Origin: Stenotrophomonas raiganjensis (SeqCode)
GTDB lineage: Bacteria; Pseudomonadota; Gammaproteobacteria; Xanthomonadales; Xanthomonadaceae
Length of the DNA: 64,000 nucleotides
Assembly (NCBI RefSeq): GCF_030658505.1
Contig: NZ_JAUTXR010000134.1
Coordinates: 67,064-131,063, forward strand
Direction: 5' to 3'
The notes below the pieces were generated by a model. The model saw nothing but the letters and a program-made list of their open reading frames with translations, did no database searches and was not told where the DNA came from. The translations under genes and the position numbers were made by a program. Below, one piece after another: positions 36,517-45,566 of this stretch; the first letter of the stretch is position 1, and the number at the start of each line of letters is the position of its first letter.

Positions 36517-36532
36517 ACACTCGTGAGAGTGT
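36517..36532. promoter_or_regulatory. short inverted repeat upstream of the OLD-like gene
   Basis: ACACTC and GAGTGT flank GTGA. On the minus strand the left part overlaps TACACT, a possible -10 box, about 20 bp before the ribosome site. It could be a repressor site for the OLD-like gene. Confidence 0.4.
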
Positions 36533-36845
36533 AGCCGGTATGATCCGGCCAGAGGGGTGTATTCGACCGGAGCTTAAGGACGGCGGCCTTTCTCGTGAGT
36601 CATCTATCGGAACTCCAAGAGCGTCGCGCTCATCAGTCTTTGGCTCAGCTGCATCCCGCATCTCACGAATAGCGGCTGTACAGCGAACTGCCGTATCCAG
36701 CTAAGTCAGCCTGAAGCCACCCTGTTGATGGAGCCGCCGCCTCCGGCGCGGACACGATCCATCCGCAACCAGCAGCAGTGACGCCGAGCAAGCAATCTGT
36801 CCGGCAGCGAATCCCTCACCAATCAGTGACTTCCAACGCCCCGCC

Positions 36846-36877
36846 ACAAACAAAAAGCCCCGACCAAGGCCGGGGCT
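36846..36877 (-). terminator. terminator downstream of the intact tRNA-Thr
   Basis: AGCCCCG (36856-36862) pairs with CGGGGCT (36871-36877), extended by CC/GG after one mismatch, and is followed on the minus strand by TTTTTG. It belongs to the element end and replaces the original terminator, which is now at 22641-22673. Confidence 0.75.
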
Positions 36878-36885
36878 CTTCATGG

Positions 36886-36933
36886 AACTGGTGCCGGAAA
36901 CAGGAGTCGAACCTGCGACCTACGCATTACGAA
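36886..36933. repeat. right attachment repeat (inside tRNA-Thr)
   Basis: Identical over 48 bp to 22683-22730. It covers the 3' half of tRNA-Thr from 3 bp past the CCA end to within the anticodon loop. The identity ends abruptly at 36933, so the crossover lies within this block. Confidence 0.92.
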
Positions 36934-36964
36934 TGCGCCGCTCTACCAACTGAGCTATTCCGGC
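36889..36964 (-). tRNA. tRNA-Thr (anticodon CGU)
   Basis: A complete 76-nt tRNA with encoded CCA. The acceptor GCCGGAA pairs with TTCCGGC; the D arm is GCTC/GAGC; the anticodon arm GCGCA/TGCGT encloses the loop TTCGTAA, giving anticodon CGT, which reads ACG threonine codons; the T arm is GCAGG/CCTGT with the TTCGACT loop. It is the integration target of the element, and its 3' half now comes from the element. Confidence 0.95.
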
Positions 36965-37014
36965 GGAGCCCGCGATTTTACGGGCTGGGCGCCCCGGCGG
37001 TCAATCCACCCGGC

Positions 37015-38019
37015 TCAGCCCGCCTCCACCCGGTTGGCGCAGGGCCGCCCGGCGGCGAAATCGGCCAAGTTCCCCAGCGTGATCGCCGAGATCTCCTGCA
37101 GCGCCTCCACAGTGAAGAAGCCCTGGTGGCCGGTCACCAGCACGTTGGGGAAGGTCATCAGGCGCTGGAAGGCCTCATCATCGATGATCTCGCCGGACAG
37201 GTCCTGGAAGAACAGCGCGCTTTCCTGCTCGTAGACATCGATGGCCAGATGGCCGAGCCGCCGCGACTTCAGCGCACGGATCACCGCATGGGTATCGACC
37301 AACCCGCCGCGCGAGGTATTGACCAGCATCGCGCCCGGCTTCATCCGCGCCAGCGAGGCGTCATTGATCAGGTGGTGGGTCTCAGGCGTCAGCGGGCAAT
37401 GCAGCGAGACGATGTCGGCGCGCGACAGCAGTTCATCCCGTTCAACCATGTCGCCCACGCCGGCGAAGGCCGGCGATGGATACGGGTCGTGCCCCAGCAC
37501 GGTGCAGCCCATGCCCTTGAAGATGCGCGCGGTGGCCAGGCCGATCTTGCCGGTACCGACGATGCCGACCGTGCGCCCATGCAGGGTGCGCCCGAGCAGG
37601 CCATCGAGCATGAAGTTGCCCTCGCGCACGCGGTTGTAGGCGCGATGGGTCTGCCGGTTGAGGGTCATCACCAGCGCCAGTGCATGCTCGGCCACCGCTT
37701 CGGGGGAATAGGCCGGCACACGCGCGACGAACAGGTCCAGTGCTTTCGCCTCCCCCAGATCCACATTGTTGAAGCCCGCACAGCGCAGCAGCACGGCCCG
37801 CACACCCAACGTGTGCAGCGCGCGCAGCACCTGCGCATCAAGTCGATCGTTGACGAACACGCAGACCGCAGCGCAATCCTGCGCCAGCGCGGCCGTATGC
37901 ACATCCAGCGCGGCATCGAAATAGACGAACGCAAAGCCCTTTCCAGCGGCATCGCGCTGGTTGGCTTCCTCAAGGAAACGACGATCATAAGGGCGGGCGC
38001 TGAAGACGGCGATCTGCAT
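37015..38019 (-). CDS. ldhA: D-lactate dehydrogenase (D-2-hydroxyacid dehydrogenase family)
   Basis: A 334-residue NAD-dependent enzyme that reduces pyruvate to D-lactate. It starts MQIAVFSARPYDRRFLEEAN as in E. coli LdhA. The Rossmann motif is VGIVGTGKIGLATARIFKGMG near residue 147, and the catalytic residues sit in NTSRGGLVDTHAV (R, near 235), AIDVYEQE (E, near 263) and VLVTGHQGF (H, near 294). The frame extends a few codons upstream, but ATG 38019 gives the family start. Confidence 0.88.
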   Translation of the reverse strand: MQIAVFSARPYDRRFLEEANQRDAAGKGFAFVYFDAALDVHTAALAQDCAAVCVFVNDRLDAQVLRALHTLGVRAVLLRCAGFNNVDLGEAKALDLFVARVPAYSPEAVAEHALALVMTLNRQTHRAYNRVREGNFMLDGLLGRTLHGRTVGIVGTGKIGLATARIFKGMGCTVLGHDPYPSPAFAGVGDMVERDELLSRADIVSLHCPLTPETHHLINDASLARMKPGAMLVNTSRGGLVDTHAVIRALKSRRLGHLAIDVYEQESALFFQDLSGEIIDDEAFQRLMTFPNVLVTGHQGFFTVEALQEISAITLGNLADFAAGRPCANRVEAG

Positions 38020-38078
38020 GGACGGGCCTGGGTGGAATGCCACGCCGACCATACCGCAGCAACGCGCCCTCTGGGGAT

Positions 38079-38108
38079 GGCACCGGCGATGCAGGCATCG
38101 CCGGTGCC
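38079..38108. terminator. perfect 13-bp hairpin between the autotransporter and ldhA
   Basis: GGCACCGGCGATG (38079-38091) pairs exactly with CATCGCCGGTGCC (38096-38108) around a 4-base loop. It lies 9 bp past the autotransporter stop on the minus strand. There is no T-run on either side, so it could end transcription by a factor-dependent route or be a REP-like element. Confidence 0.5.
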
Positions 38109-38117
38109 ACGTGCCAC

Positions 38118-40988
38118 TTAGAACCGGTAGCCCAGGCCCAGCATCACGCCGTTCTGGATCTGCCCATCGCGGCGCTCGCCCACGTAGTCGGCCATGATCG
38201 ACAGGCGCTCGCTGGCACGGCTGGTCACGCCCACGTTCCAGGCCAGCACCTGCTCGCCCACGGCCTGGCTGCTGGCACCGAACAGCAGGTCCGGAGCTGC
38301 GGCGAAGCCGGTGCTGTAGCGTGCCTGGGTGTCACCCAGTTCCTTCTGCCAGACCACGCGCGCACGCGGGGTGATGCGCTCGCCGTTGTTGCCCTCGAAG
38401 GTCTTGAACAGCTGCAGACCGGCACCCACGCGGATGCTCTCCAGGCTGCCGCTGCGGCCCACCAGTGCACCGGCGCCCTGCCCTTCATTGAAGCGGGTGG
38501 CCGAGGTACGCGCGTAGTCCACCACCGGCAGCAGCGGCTGGATCACCAGGCCGTTGCCGGTGGTGAACGAAAACGCGTGTTCTACACGCGCGGAGATCGC
38601 ATCGTTGCTGTATTTCGCGCGCAGGGGCTGCTGCAGGCCATCGATACCACCGACACTGCGACGGGTGTCATGGCGCAGGTCGGTGTAGCGCACCGCTGCC
38701 GACAGGTAGCCGCGCGAGTACGTCGCATCCAGGTAACCGCCCACGTCCAGCGCACGCACGTCACCGCTGAAACCGGAACCATCACTGGCCTTGGTCGACA
38801 TGTCCGCCGCGGCCACGCTGACCCCCAGCGTGACGCGGTCATCGGCCACGCGGGTATCGGCACCGATCACGATGCCCCCGACATTGTGGCTCAGGCCGGC
38901 CACGCCGCCGTCGGCATCGATGCGGCCATGACTGGCAAAACCGCGCGCCCACAGCCCACGGCTGTGCCCGGCCTCATTGCCGCCAGCACCGTCGCCGGCC
39001 GGCTCGACCAGATGCATGGCCAGCTGGTTGAACAGGCTGCCATGGCGCATGCCCGGCTGCGACGAGACCGACTGCGCAGCCTGCGAAGCCAGCCCGTCTG
39101 CATCACCGCCACTGCGCATCGCCGCCTGGTGCTGTTGCACGACGTTGCCGATGCTGCCGATCACTGCATTGTCGGCCAGTCGCAGGCTGGCGTGCGCGTC
39201 ACCACGCAGGACACCGGCCTGCTGCGCGATCACATCACGGTCGGCGAACTGCAGCGCGCCGAGCAGTGACTTCAGGCCGCTGTCCTGGCGGTCCGATGCA
39301 GCGGCCAGCGCGCGGCCCAGACCATCGCCGGACGTGCCATTGGCGAACAGGCCCAGCTGGTCAAAGCCGGGGTTGGCGGTCAGCCACAGGCCGTCGGCGG
39401 TCTGGTTGACGTTGAAGCTGAGCAGCGAATTGTGGCGCGGGCGGAACACTTCACCGGCCGTGATGCTGGCACTGTAGCCGGCGTCCCCCAGCCGCACGAC
39501 ATTCTGGAAGCCCCCCTGGTAGATCGGCCCTTCCACCAGATCACGGCGGTAGGCACCGGCATAGAAGCCCTGGGCGACGTTCAACGCCAGGTGTGCGCCC
39601 TGCGCGATCACCAGCGCGCCCTCCTCGGTGCCGCCATCGTAGAAGCTGCCGACGCGCAGGCGGCCGCTGCCGGTACCACCGGTTTCGGTAACATCGAACA
39701 GCACCTGCCCGCCGGGCATGATGTTGACGTAGCCGTGGGTCACCAGATCCCCACCGCGCGGCATCAGCGTGCCGAACACGCGCAGGCGGTTGAAGCCATC
39801 TTCGCGGTAGGACGGGCCGGTGCCATCCAGCAGCGCATCGCTGTCGGTGCCGACCGATGCGATATCACCGTGGCCGACCACGATGCTGCCCGGCATCACC
39901 CGCAGCTCGGGGGTACGCATCGCACCACCCTCCAGTGCGATGGTGCCGTTGTCCACCAGAATGAAATCGGCACCGGTGGTTTCGGCGGTGCGCCAGGTGG
40001 CGCCATTGCTGACACGGATCACGCCAGCGGAGTTGGCCAGGGTCGAGGCATCCAGATCGGCCAGCCGCAGCTGGCCGCGCAGTTCATCCTGGAGGTCGGG
40101 GTCGGCAAGCAGCTGCTGCAACGACTGCGCGCCGATACCGTTCGCCCCCCGCGTGGAGAAGTTGTACAGGCTCACCGCATAGTTGATGTAGGTGCTGGCC
40201 CAATCGGTGCTCCAGCGCGCGAAATCGTCGTCGACGAAGGCCTGCAGCTGGCGCGCGGTGCGCAGGTAGCCCGGGTTGATGTCGCCGCTGACGTTGCTGG
40301 TGACATGCAGGGTGTCGCCCGGATCGCGATAGCCTGCCGTGTTGATGATGTTGTTGCCGCGGATGTCCTGGCCCGGGAACGACTCCAGCTTGCTGCCGCT
40401 GCCATCCGGATCGAAGGTGACCGACGTACCCGTGGTGCGCGCCGGGTCGCGGAACACCAGCAGGCCATTGGGCTGCACCACTTCATACATGGCCTTGTGC
40501 AACAGGCCCGCATCCATGCCGCCGCCGTAGTTGCCGGTGTAGATCTGGGTCATGCGCGCCGACGGTGCGTAGGTGATCTTGCCGCCACTGCTGGCGGCAT
40601 GGATCTGCACCGAGTCGACCACCGGCAGATCGCCGCCGAGGTAACGGTTGACGCCACCGGACTGCATGATCGAGCAGGACGAAATGCAGTGGCCGGACAC
40701 GATGGTGTCCAGGCCCTGGGTACGGATGACCGCCTGCAGCCACTCGCCGGCGATCAGCGCGCCACCGTTGGACGTTCGCAGCACGACTTCGCGGATCGGA
40801 CGGCCTTCAGCCTGCGCCTTGGCCAGCAGTGCGGGCAGCGCCACCACATCGGCGACGGTGACGCCGCCGCTGAGGAAGACGCGATCGTCCTGCACGTGAT
40901 AACTCATTGCCATGACGTCATCAGCCGCCGCGATGGCGCCAACGCCGATCAGCCCGGCCAGGGCCAGGCTCAACTTCGAATGCTTCAT
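38118..40988 (-). CDS. autotransporter with ClpP/crotonase-like N-terminal passenger segment
   Basis: A 956-residue protein. After a signal peptide (LALAGLIGVGAIAAADDVMA) comes a segment (residues about 25-150) like periplasmic ClpP/crotonase-fold proteins: VVLRTSNGGALIAGEWLQ near 65, then SGHCISSCSIMQSGGVNRY near 98-115 and VDSVQIHAASSGG near 125; S and H in these motifs could be catalytic. A beta-helix-like middle part follows. From about residue 678 (SRGLWARGFASHG) to the terminal GLGYRF there is a standard autotransporter beta-barrel ending in F. The passenger would be displayed on or released from the cell surface. It is divergent from the ECF sigma gene. ATG 40988 follows GAGAGAGA. Confidence 0.85.
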   Translation of the reverse strand: MKHSKLSLALAGLIGVGAIAAADDVMAMSYHVQDDRVFLSGGVTVADVVALPALLAKAQAEGRPIREVVLRTSNGGALIAGEWLQAVIRTQGLDTIVSGHCISSCSIMQSGGVNRYLGGDLPVVDSVQIHAASSGGKITYAPSARMTQIYTGNYGGGMDAGLLHKAMYEVVQPNGLLVFRDPARTTGTSVTFDPDGSGSKLESFPGQDIRGNNIINTAGYRDPGDTLHVTSNVSGDINPGYLRTARQLQAFVDDDFARWSTDWASTYINYAVSLYNFSTRGANGIGAQSLQQLLADPDLQDELRGQLRLADLDASTLANSAGVIRVSNGATWRTAETTGADFILVDNGTIALEGGAMRTPELRVMPGSIVVGHGDIASVGTDSDALLDGTGPSYREDGFNRLRVFGTLMPRGGDLVTHGYVNIMPGGQVLFDVTETGGTGSGRLRVGSFYDGGTEEGALVIAQGAHLALNVAQGFYAGAYRRDLVEGPIYQGGFQNVVRLGDAGYSASITAGEVFRPRHNSLLSFNVNQTADGLWLTANPGFDQLGLFANGTSGDGLGRALAAASDRQDSGLKSLLGALQFADRDVIAQQAGVLRGDAHASLRLADNAVIGSIGNVVQQHQAAMRSGGDADGLASQAAQSVSSQPGMRHGSLFNQLAMHLVEPAGDGAGGNEAGHSRGLWARGFASHGRIDADGGVAGLSHNVGGIVIGADTRVADDRVTLGVSVAAADMSTKASDGSGFSGDVRALDVGGYLDATYSRGYLSAAVRYTDLRHDTRRSVGGIDGLQQPLRAKYSNDAISARVEHAFSFTTGNGLVIQPLLPVVDYARTSATRFNEGQGAGALVGRSGSLESIRVGAGLQLFKTFEGNNGERITPRARVVWQKELGDTQARYSTGFAAAPDLLFGASSQAVGEQVLAWNVGVTSRASERLSIMADYVGERRDGQIQNGVMLGLGYRF

Positions 40989-41226
40989 ACGTTCTCTCTC
41001 TCCACCCGCAACACGCGGGTAGTGAGTCAAACGGCAGAGCAGCGCAATCTCCCCCAGCGGCCCCGGCCACAAAAGATGAACGCATTCACAATGAGAAGGC
41101 CAGGACGACACACTCTTCCCCATCCGGTCATCGTCGCGTAAAACTCGATGACGCATCCGCCAATGTCAGTCGAGGCCAGCCCTGTCCGCCCCGTCCCCCC
41201 TGATCCATCACGCGCCGGCACCGCCC

Positions 41227-41754
41227 GTGCCTGCGGACGCTTTCATCGCGTTCGTACGCGAGGAACGCGCGCCGTTGTGTGCGTTCCTGCGCACGCGGGG
41301 TGTCGGGCCGGAGGATGCGGAGGACATTGCACAGGACTGCATGGAACGGCTGATCCGCTATCGCGCGCATGCCCCGGACGAACTGCGCCTGCTGCTGTAT
41401 CGTATCGCCCGCAACCGCCTGGCCGATCGCGGCCGATCGCCGCAATCGCGACCGCACCTGCCACTGGCCGAACACGATGGCAGCGACGAGCCCACCAGCC
41501 TGACGCCGGATCCACTGCGCCAGGCCGAGTCCGGGCAGATGCTGTCGCTGTTGCGGCAGGCCCTTTTCAAACTGCCCGAGCGTGCGCGCGAGGTGTACCT
41601 GCTCAACCGGATCACCGGCATGAGCTATACACAGATCGCGCGGCACTGTGGAATTACAGCCAAGACCGTGGAAAAACACATCGCCCGCGCCCTGCAGGGC
41701 CTGCGCCAGGAGTTGGGACCAGACCCACTGCACAACGACAGGGATACGGAATGA
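41227..41754 (+). CDS. ECF sigma factor (FecI-like)
   Basis: A 175-residue sigma factor with region 2 (FIAFVREERAPLCAFLRTRG and PEDAEDIAQDCMERL) and region 4 (ERAREVYLLNRITGMSYTQI, then ARHCGITAKTVEKHIARALQG). It starts at GTG 41227. Its stop overlaps the fecR-like start (ATGA). With the downstream FecR and TonB receptor genes it forms a cell-surface signalling set, in which the receptor senses an external substrate and the sigma factor then transcribes target genes. Confidence 0.93.
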   Translation: MPADAFIAFVREERAPLCAFLRTRGVGPEDAEDIAQDCMERLIRYRAHAPDELRLLLYRIARNRLADRGRSPQSRPHLPLAEHDGSDEPTSLTPDPLRQAESGQMLSLLRQALFKLPERAREVYLLNRITGMSYTQIARHCGITAKTVEKHIARALQGLRQELGPDPLHNDRDTE

Positions 41755-42719
41755 ACAGCCAACGGCACAGGGAAGACGCCCCGCTGTTCGAGCGCGCCAG
41801 CATCTGGGTGGCGCGCCTGGAAGCCCCGGACTGCACGCCGGCCGAGCGCGAGTCGTTCGAAGACTGGCTGGCCGAAGACCCTGCCCACGTCAAAGCGTGG
41901 GTGCAGGCCGAGAACCTGTTCCAACAGGGGCTGGGCCTGGCGGCGGACCCGTGGCTGCGCACCGCAGCGGCACGTGCGGCGCGCCCTCCCGGTCGCCGCT
42001 GGCTGCCCGCGCTCGCCACGGCCGCCGGCATCTGCCTGGCCATCGGCGTGGGCTGGATGATTGCCGTGGACGGCAATCCGACGCCCCAGCGCTATGCCAA
42101 TGACGGCCAACAGCCGCAACAGCTGACCTTGGCCGATGGCAGCGTGGCGACGCTGGATGCCGGCACCACGCTGCGTGCCCGTTTCGGTTGGCGCCATCGC
42201 GAGCTGGACCTTGAACGCGGACGCCTGCAGCTGCAGGTCGCGCCGTCGAGCAAGGCGCTGCAGCTGCATGCCGGCAACAGCACGATCCGCGATATCGGCA
42301 CCACCTTCCAGGTCGAGCGCCTGCGCGACGGGCGGATCGAAGTCGCATTGCTGGAGGGTGCGGTGGAAGTCAGCAGTGGCGCGGCCCAGCATACGCTGGC
42401 CCCAGGCCAGCAACTGCAGGTACTGCCTTCCGGGCGCATCCAGCCGGGTCCGGCGCTGTCGTCCACGATGGCGGCCGAGGGCTGGCTGCATGGGCAACTG
42501 GTCTTCGATGCCACGCCGCTGTCGATCGTGGTCGAACGCATGAACCGCTATGGCCATGCGCCACTGGTGATCGCCGATCCGGAGATCGCCGATCTGGCGG
42601 TCAGCGGTACGTTCCGCGCGGGCGATGCACAGGAGTTGCTGTCCGCCCTGGAACTGGGCTGGTCCGTCGCTGGCCAGACGCGCCCGGATGGCGCGCTGGA
42701 ACTGCGCCGCACGTACTGA
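41751..42719 (+). CDS. FecR-family anti-sigma factor
   Basis: A 322-residue inner-membrane protein. The cytoplasmic DUF4880 part (ERASIWVARLEAPDCTPAERE and FEDWLAEDPAHVKAWV, residues 10-45) binds the sigma factor. One transmembrane helix follows (LPALATAAGICLAIGVGWMI, near 83), then the periplasmic FecR domain (LADGSVATLDAGTTLR near 128, IRDIGTTFQVERL near 185). The C-terminal STN-like part (FDATPLSIVVERMNRYG) is where the receptor contacts it. It overlaps the sigma gene by four bases. Confidence 0.92.
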   Translation: MNSQRHREDAPLFERASIWVARLEAPDCTPAERESFEDWLAEDPAHVKAWVQAENLFQQGLGLAADPWLRTAAARAARPPGRRWLPALATAAGICLAIGVGWMIAVDGNPTPQRYANDGQQPQQLTLADGSVATLDAGTTLRARFGWRHRELDLERGRLQLQVAPSSKALQLHAGNSTIRDIGTTFQVERLRDGRIEVALLEGAVEVSSGAAQHTLAPGQQLQVLPSGRIQPGPALSSTMAAEGWLHGQLVFDATPLSIVVERMNRYGHAPLVIADPEIADLAVSGTFRAGDAQELLSALELGWSVAGQTRPDGALELRRTY

Positions 42720-42730
42720 GGAGGCAGGCG

Positions 42731-45520
42731 GTGATGGCAGGACCGGGGGCGTTGCAGGGCGGGCTGCTCCGCTCCCTGCTGTGCCTGGCGTTGCTGGTGC
42801 AGCAGCTGCCCGTGGCGATCGCGGGCGAATCCGCTGCCACGCCCGACTACCGGATCAGTGCCGGTCCATTGCCATCGGCGCTGCAGCAATGGGCACGCCA
42901 GAGCGGCATCGCCCTGCTGTTCGATGCCCGCGAGCTGGCAGAACTGCGTACCGATGGAACCGAGGGCCGGGCCGCCCCAGCCGTCGCACTGAAGCGGCTG
43001 GTTGCCGGCATGCCGGTGACCATCCTGCAGACACCCTCCGGTGGTTTCGTGATCCGGCGTACCCGTGCCGTTCCGGCCCCGGCTCCACTGCCGCCGGCAA
43101 CCCAGGCGCCGCGCCCTGCGGCGCCTGCGCAATCGCCACCGCAGGTGGAACTGGCGCCGATCCATGTCACTGGCAGCCGCCTGCCCCGCACCTCGGTGCA
43201 GACCACCCTGCCGGTAACCACGATCGATCGGGCAGACATCCTGCGCAGCGGCTACGGCAGCCTGTTCGACCTGTTGCGGCACCTGCCCGGCATGAACGGA
43301 CTGCCGGCGATGAGCAGCGCGCGCAGCGGCGATTCGCAGTACCTGCCGGTCGGTGCCGCGGCCACCACCAGCCTCGATGGCATGGGGCCGCGCGCCACCC
43401 TGTTCCTGGTCAATGGCCGACGCCTGCCACGCTATCCGATGGTGTCGCTGGAGCAGGGCGGGCTTACCGACCTGGGCGGCATTCCGCTCAGCTTCGTCGA
43501 ACGCATCGAACTGGTACGCGGCGGTGCCTCGGCCATCTACGGCGCCGATGCCATGTCCGGTGTGGTCAACATCATCCTGCGTGACCAGGCCGATGGCCCC
43601 GAGGCCATGCTGCAGACCGGCCTGAGCAGCCGTGGCGACGCCGGCCAGTACCGCCTGCAGGCCGCCACCGGGGGAATGCGCGGCGCTGGTGATCGCTGGT
43701 TTGCGGGCGTGGACCTGCACCGTGTCGAGCATGTGGCCGGTGACCAGCGCGACTGGCATGCGGAAACCTCGCTGTATCCGATCGGCGCGATCTTCGGCAA
43801 CTGGTATGCCCCGGCGACCCGCTGCGAGGCACCACTGCAGCAACGCGAGGATGGCTGCTGGTTCGACAGTGCGCGGCCCCGCTCGCTGCAGCCCGCCTCG
43901 GATACCGCGTCGGCGTACCTGCGCTACCGGCACGAACGCGGCCAAGGCCGCTACGCCTATGTGGAGGCGCGCGCCAGCCACAACCGCCAGCGTTTCGATC
44001 TGGGCCCGACCGCCGTCGCGGTCGTCTCGCGGGGCATCACCTTCAACAGTGTCCTGCGCGAAGCCGGCAATGTGCGCCCCCACGTCCGCGCCACCGATGC
44101 CGATGTCACCGTCGGCATCGGCCGCGATCAGGGCCGACGCAGCTGGGAGGCGGGAATCAGCGCGCAACGCAGCGAGGTCACGCTGTCCACTGCAGGTACC
44201 GTACGCACCACCCGGCTGCTGGAAGCGACGCAGGCACACAGGTTCTGGCCGGGGTTCGATGCACCTCCGGCGGCCGAGGTGGACAGCTTGTTCCCGTCCA
44301 TCCGCAACCGCGGCAGCACCACACAATGGCAAGGCTGGTGGGGAGTGCAGCGTGAACTGATGGCGATGCCGGGCGGGCGGGCGCAGCTGGCCACCGGCGT
44401 CGACCTTCGCCACGAACGCTGGGTCTCGCGTCCCGACGCACTGCTGAGCGAAGGTGACCTCGCGCTGGGCCTGCCGCAGCAGCAACGCAGCCTGTCGCGG
44501 CAGAGCAGCGGTGTCTACGCTGAGCTTGGCCTGCCGCTCGCACCTGCGCTGCGCGCTGACGTCGCCGCCCGCTGGGACCGCGATGGCGGATTCATGGCAT
44601 TCTCGCCACGTGCAGGACTGCGCTGGAGCCCAACCGCGCAGTGGTCGTTCCTGCTGGCCAGTGGGCGCGGCTACCGTGCCCCCAGCCTGTTCGAGCAACG
44701 GCGGCCTCCCGGCTACTTCGGCTCGCTCACGCTTCCTGTTTCCAGTGCGCTGCCCGAGTGCGCCACGCCCACACGCAGTGGTGGCTGCAGTGTCACCGCA
44801 GACGTGGTGGAGAACGGTGCACTGAAGGCCGAGCGGTCGCGCAGCCATTCGCTGGCGGCCACCTGGACGCCCAACGACACGTTCTCGCTGTCGCTGACCC
44901 ACAACATCGTCGAACTGCGCAACGAGATCCTCGCCCTGCAGCCGAGCGACGCCGTGTGGAATCGAAGCACCTGGGAACTGGATGAAGACGGCCACCTGAG
45001 CAGCCTGCGACTGTCGTTCGACAACATCGGCCGCACCACGTCCCGCAACTGGGTGCTGCGTGGCGAGTACCGCATCGACAGCGGCAGCAACGGCCAATGG
45101 TTGTTTTCGCTCGATGCGCTGAAACAGCAGGAACTGCGTCGCCGCCGTGACCACGAGGCCGCCGTGGACCTGCGCGGCCATGTGACGCCCGAGCTGGCGG
45201 CGGTGTTGAACGTTCAATGGCAGAACAGCAACTGGGACATCGCCCTGCGCGGCAACCAGGTCGGTCGCACCCGTGCCTGGCTGCCGGGGGCCGAGTGCCC
45301 GCAGGATCAGGTCGACCGGAACCACTGCATGAATCCACGCCAGCTGCGCTGGAACCTGCACCTGGCACGCCGCCTCGGCCCACGCATCGTCGCGGCACTG
45401 GACGTGCACAATGTGCTTGATGCACAACCGGTGAACTATCTGGTCGGCAATGGCGGGCAGATGCCGGGGCTGGACGATCCGCTCGGCCGCTACTACCTGC
45501 TTACCCTGCAGTTCCGCTGA
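42731..45520 (+). CDS. TonB-dependent receptor with N-terminal STN signalling domain
   Basis: A 929-residue outer-membrane receptor. After the signal peptide (LLCLALLVQQLPVAIAG) lies the STN domain (YRISAGPLPSALQQWARQSG near 38 to GGFVIRR near 105), which contacts FecR. A proline-rich linker and plug domain follow (TLPVTTIDRADILRSGYGSL near 155, VERIELVRGGASAIYGADA near 257), then the 22-strand barrel ending LLTLQF. The substrate is not evident; no siderophore gene is nearby. The start is GTG 42731 or ATG 42734; the AGGAGG site at 42719 fits both. Confidence 0.93.
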   Translation: MMAGPGALQGGLLRSLLCLALLVQQLPVAIAGESAATPDYRISAGPLPSALQQWARQSGIALLFDARELAELRTDGTEGRAAPAVALKRLVAGMPVTILQTPSGGFVIRRTRAVPAPAPLPPATQAPRPAAPAQSPPQVELAPIHVTGSRLPRTSVQTTLPVTTIDRADILRSGYGSLFDLLRHLPGMNGLPAMSSARSGDSQYLPVGAAATTSLDGMGPRATLFLVNGRRLPRYPMVSLEQGGLTDLGGIPLSFVERIELVRGGASAIYGADAMSGVVNIILRDQADGPEAMLQTGLSSRGDAGQYRLQAATGGMRGAGDRWFAGVDLHRVEHVAGDQRDWHAETSLYPIGAIFGNWYAPATRCEAPLQQREDGCWFDSARPRSLQPASDTASAYLRYRHERGQGRYAYVEARASHNRQRFDLGPTAVAVVSRGITFNSVLREAGNVRPHVRATDADVTVGIGRDQGRRSWEAGISAQRSEVTLSTAGTVRTTRLLEATQAHRFWPGFDAPPAAEVDSLFPSIRNRGSTTQWQGWWGVQRELMAMPGGRAQLATGVDLRHERWVSRPDALLSEGDLALGLPQQQRSLSRQSSGVYAELGLPLAPALRADVAARWDRDGGFMAFSPRAGLRWSPTAQWSFLLASGRGYRAPSLFEQRRPPGYFGSLTLPVSSALPECATPTRSGGCSVTADVVENGALKAERSRSHSLAATWTPNDTFSLSLTHNIVELRNEILALQPSDAVWNRSTWELDEDGHLSSLRLSFDNIGRTTSRNWVLRGEYRIDSGSNGQWLFSLDALKQQELRRRRDHEAAVDLRGHVTPELAAVLNVQWQNSNWDIALRGNQVGRTRAWLPGAECPQDQVDRNHCMNPRQLRWNLHLARRLGPRIVAALDVHNVLDAQPVNYLVGNGGQMPGLDDPLGRYYLLTLQFR

Positions 45521-45566
45521 AGCGTAGTAATCTACGCGCCCTGTTCCACCGCGGTCCCCTTCCCCC

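Larger units (their letters stand above)
36500..36885. other. right-end non-coding region of the element
   Basis: About 386 bp from the OLD-like start codon to the attachment repeat. It holds the promoter region of that gene (inverted repeat at 36517-36532) and the tRNA terminator hairpin at 36846-36877. An in-frame extension of the OLD gene up to 36661 exists but has low-complexity composition and is not accepted. Confidence 0.5.
22683..36933. mobile_element. tRNA-Thr-integrated defence element (about 14.2 kb)
   Basis: The unit is bounded by exact 48-bp direct repeats at 22683-22730 and 36886-36933. The right copy is part of an intact tRNA-Thr gene, and a tyrosine recombinase gene (33707-34909) lies near that end. 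The GC content is visibly lower than in the flanks, most clearly across 23.1-28.3 kb and 35-36.5 kb. Cargo includes hamAB, a PLD nuclease, an OLD-like ATPase, regulators and several proteins of unknown function. No relaxase, coupling protein, type IV secretion gene, capsid or terminase is seen. It is therefore an integrative element that may rely on a helper for transfer. No excisionase is recognised. Confidence 0.88.

Noticed and set aside
22683..36933. Prophage or conjugative element
   Set aside because: No capsid, terminase, relaxase, coupling protein or type IV secretion gene is visible.
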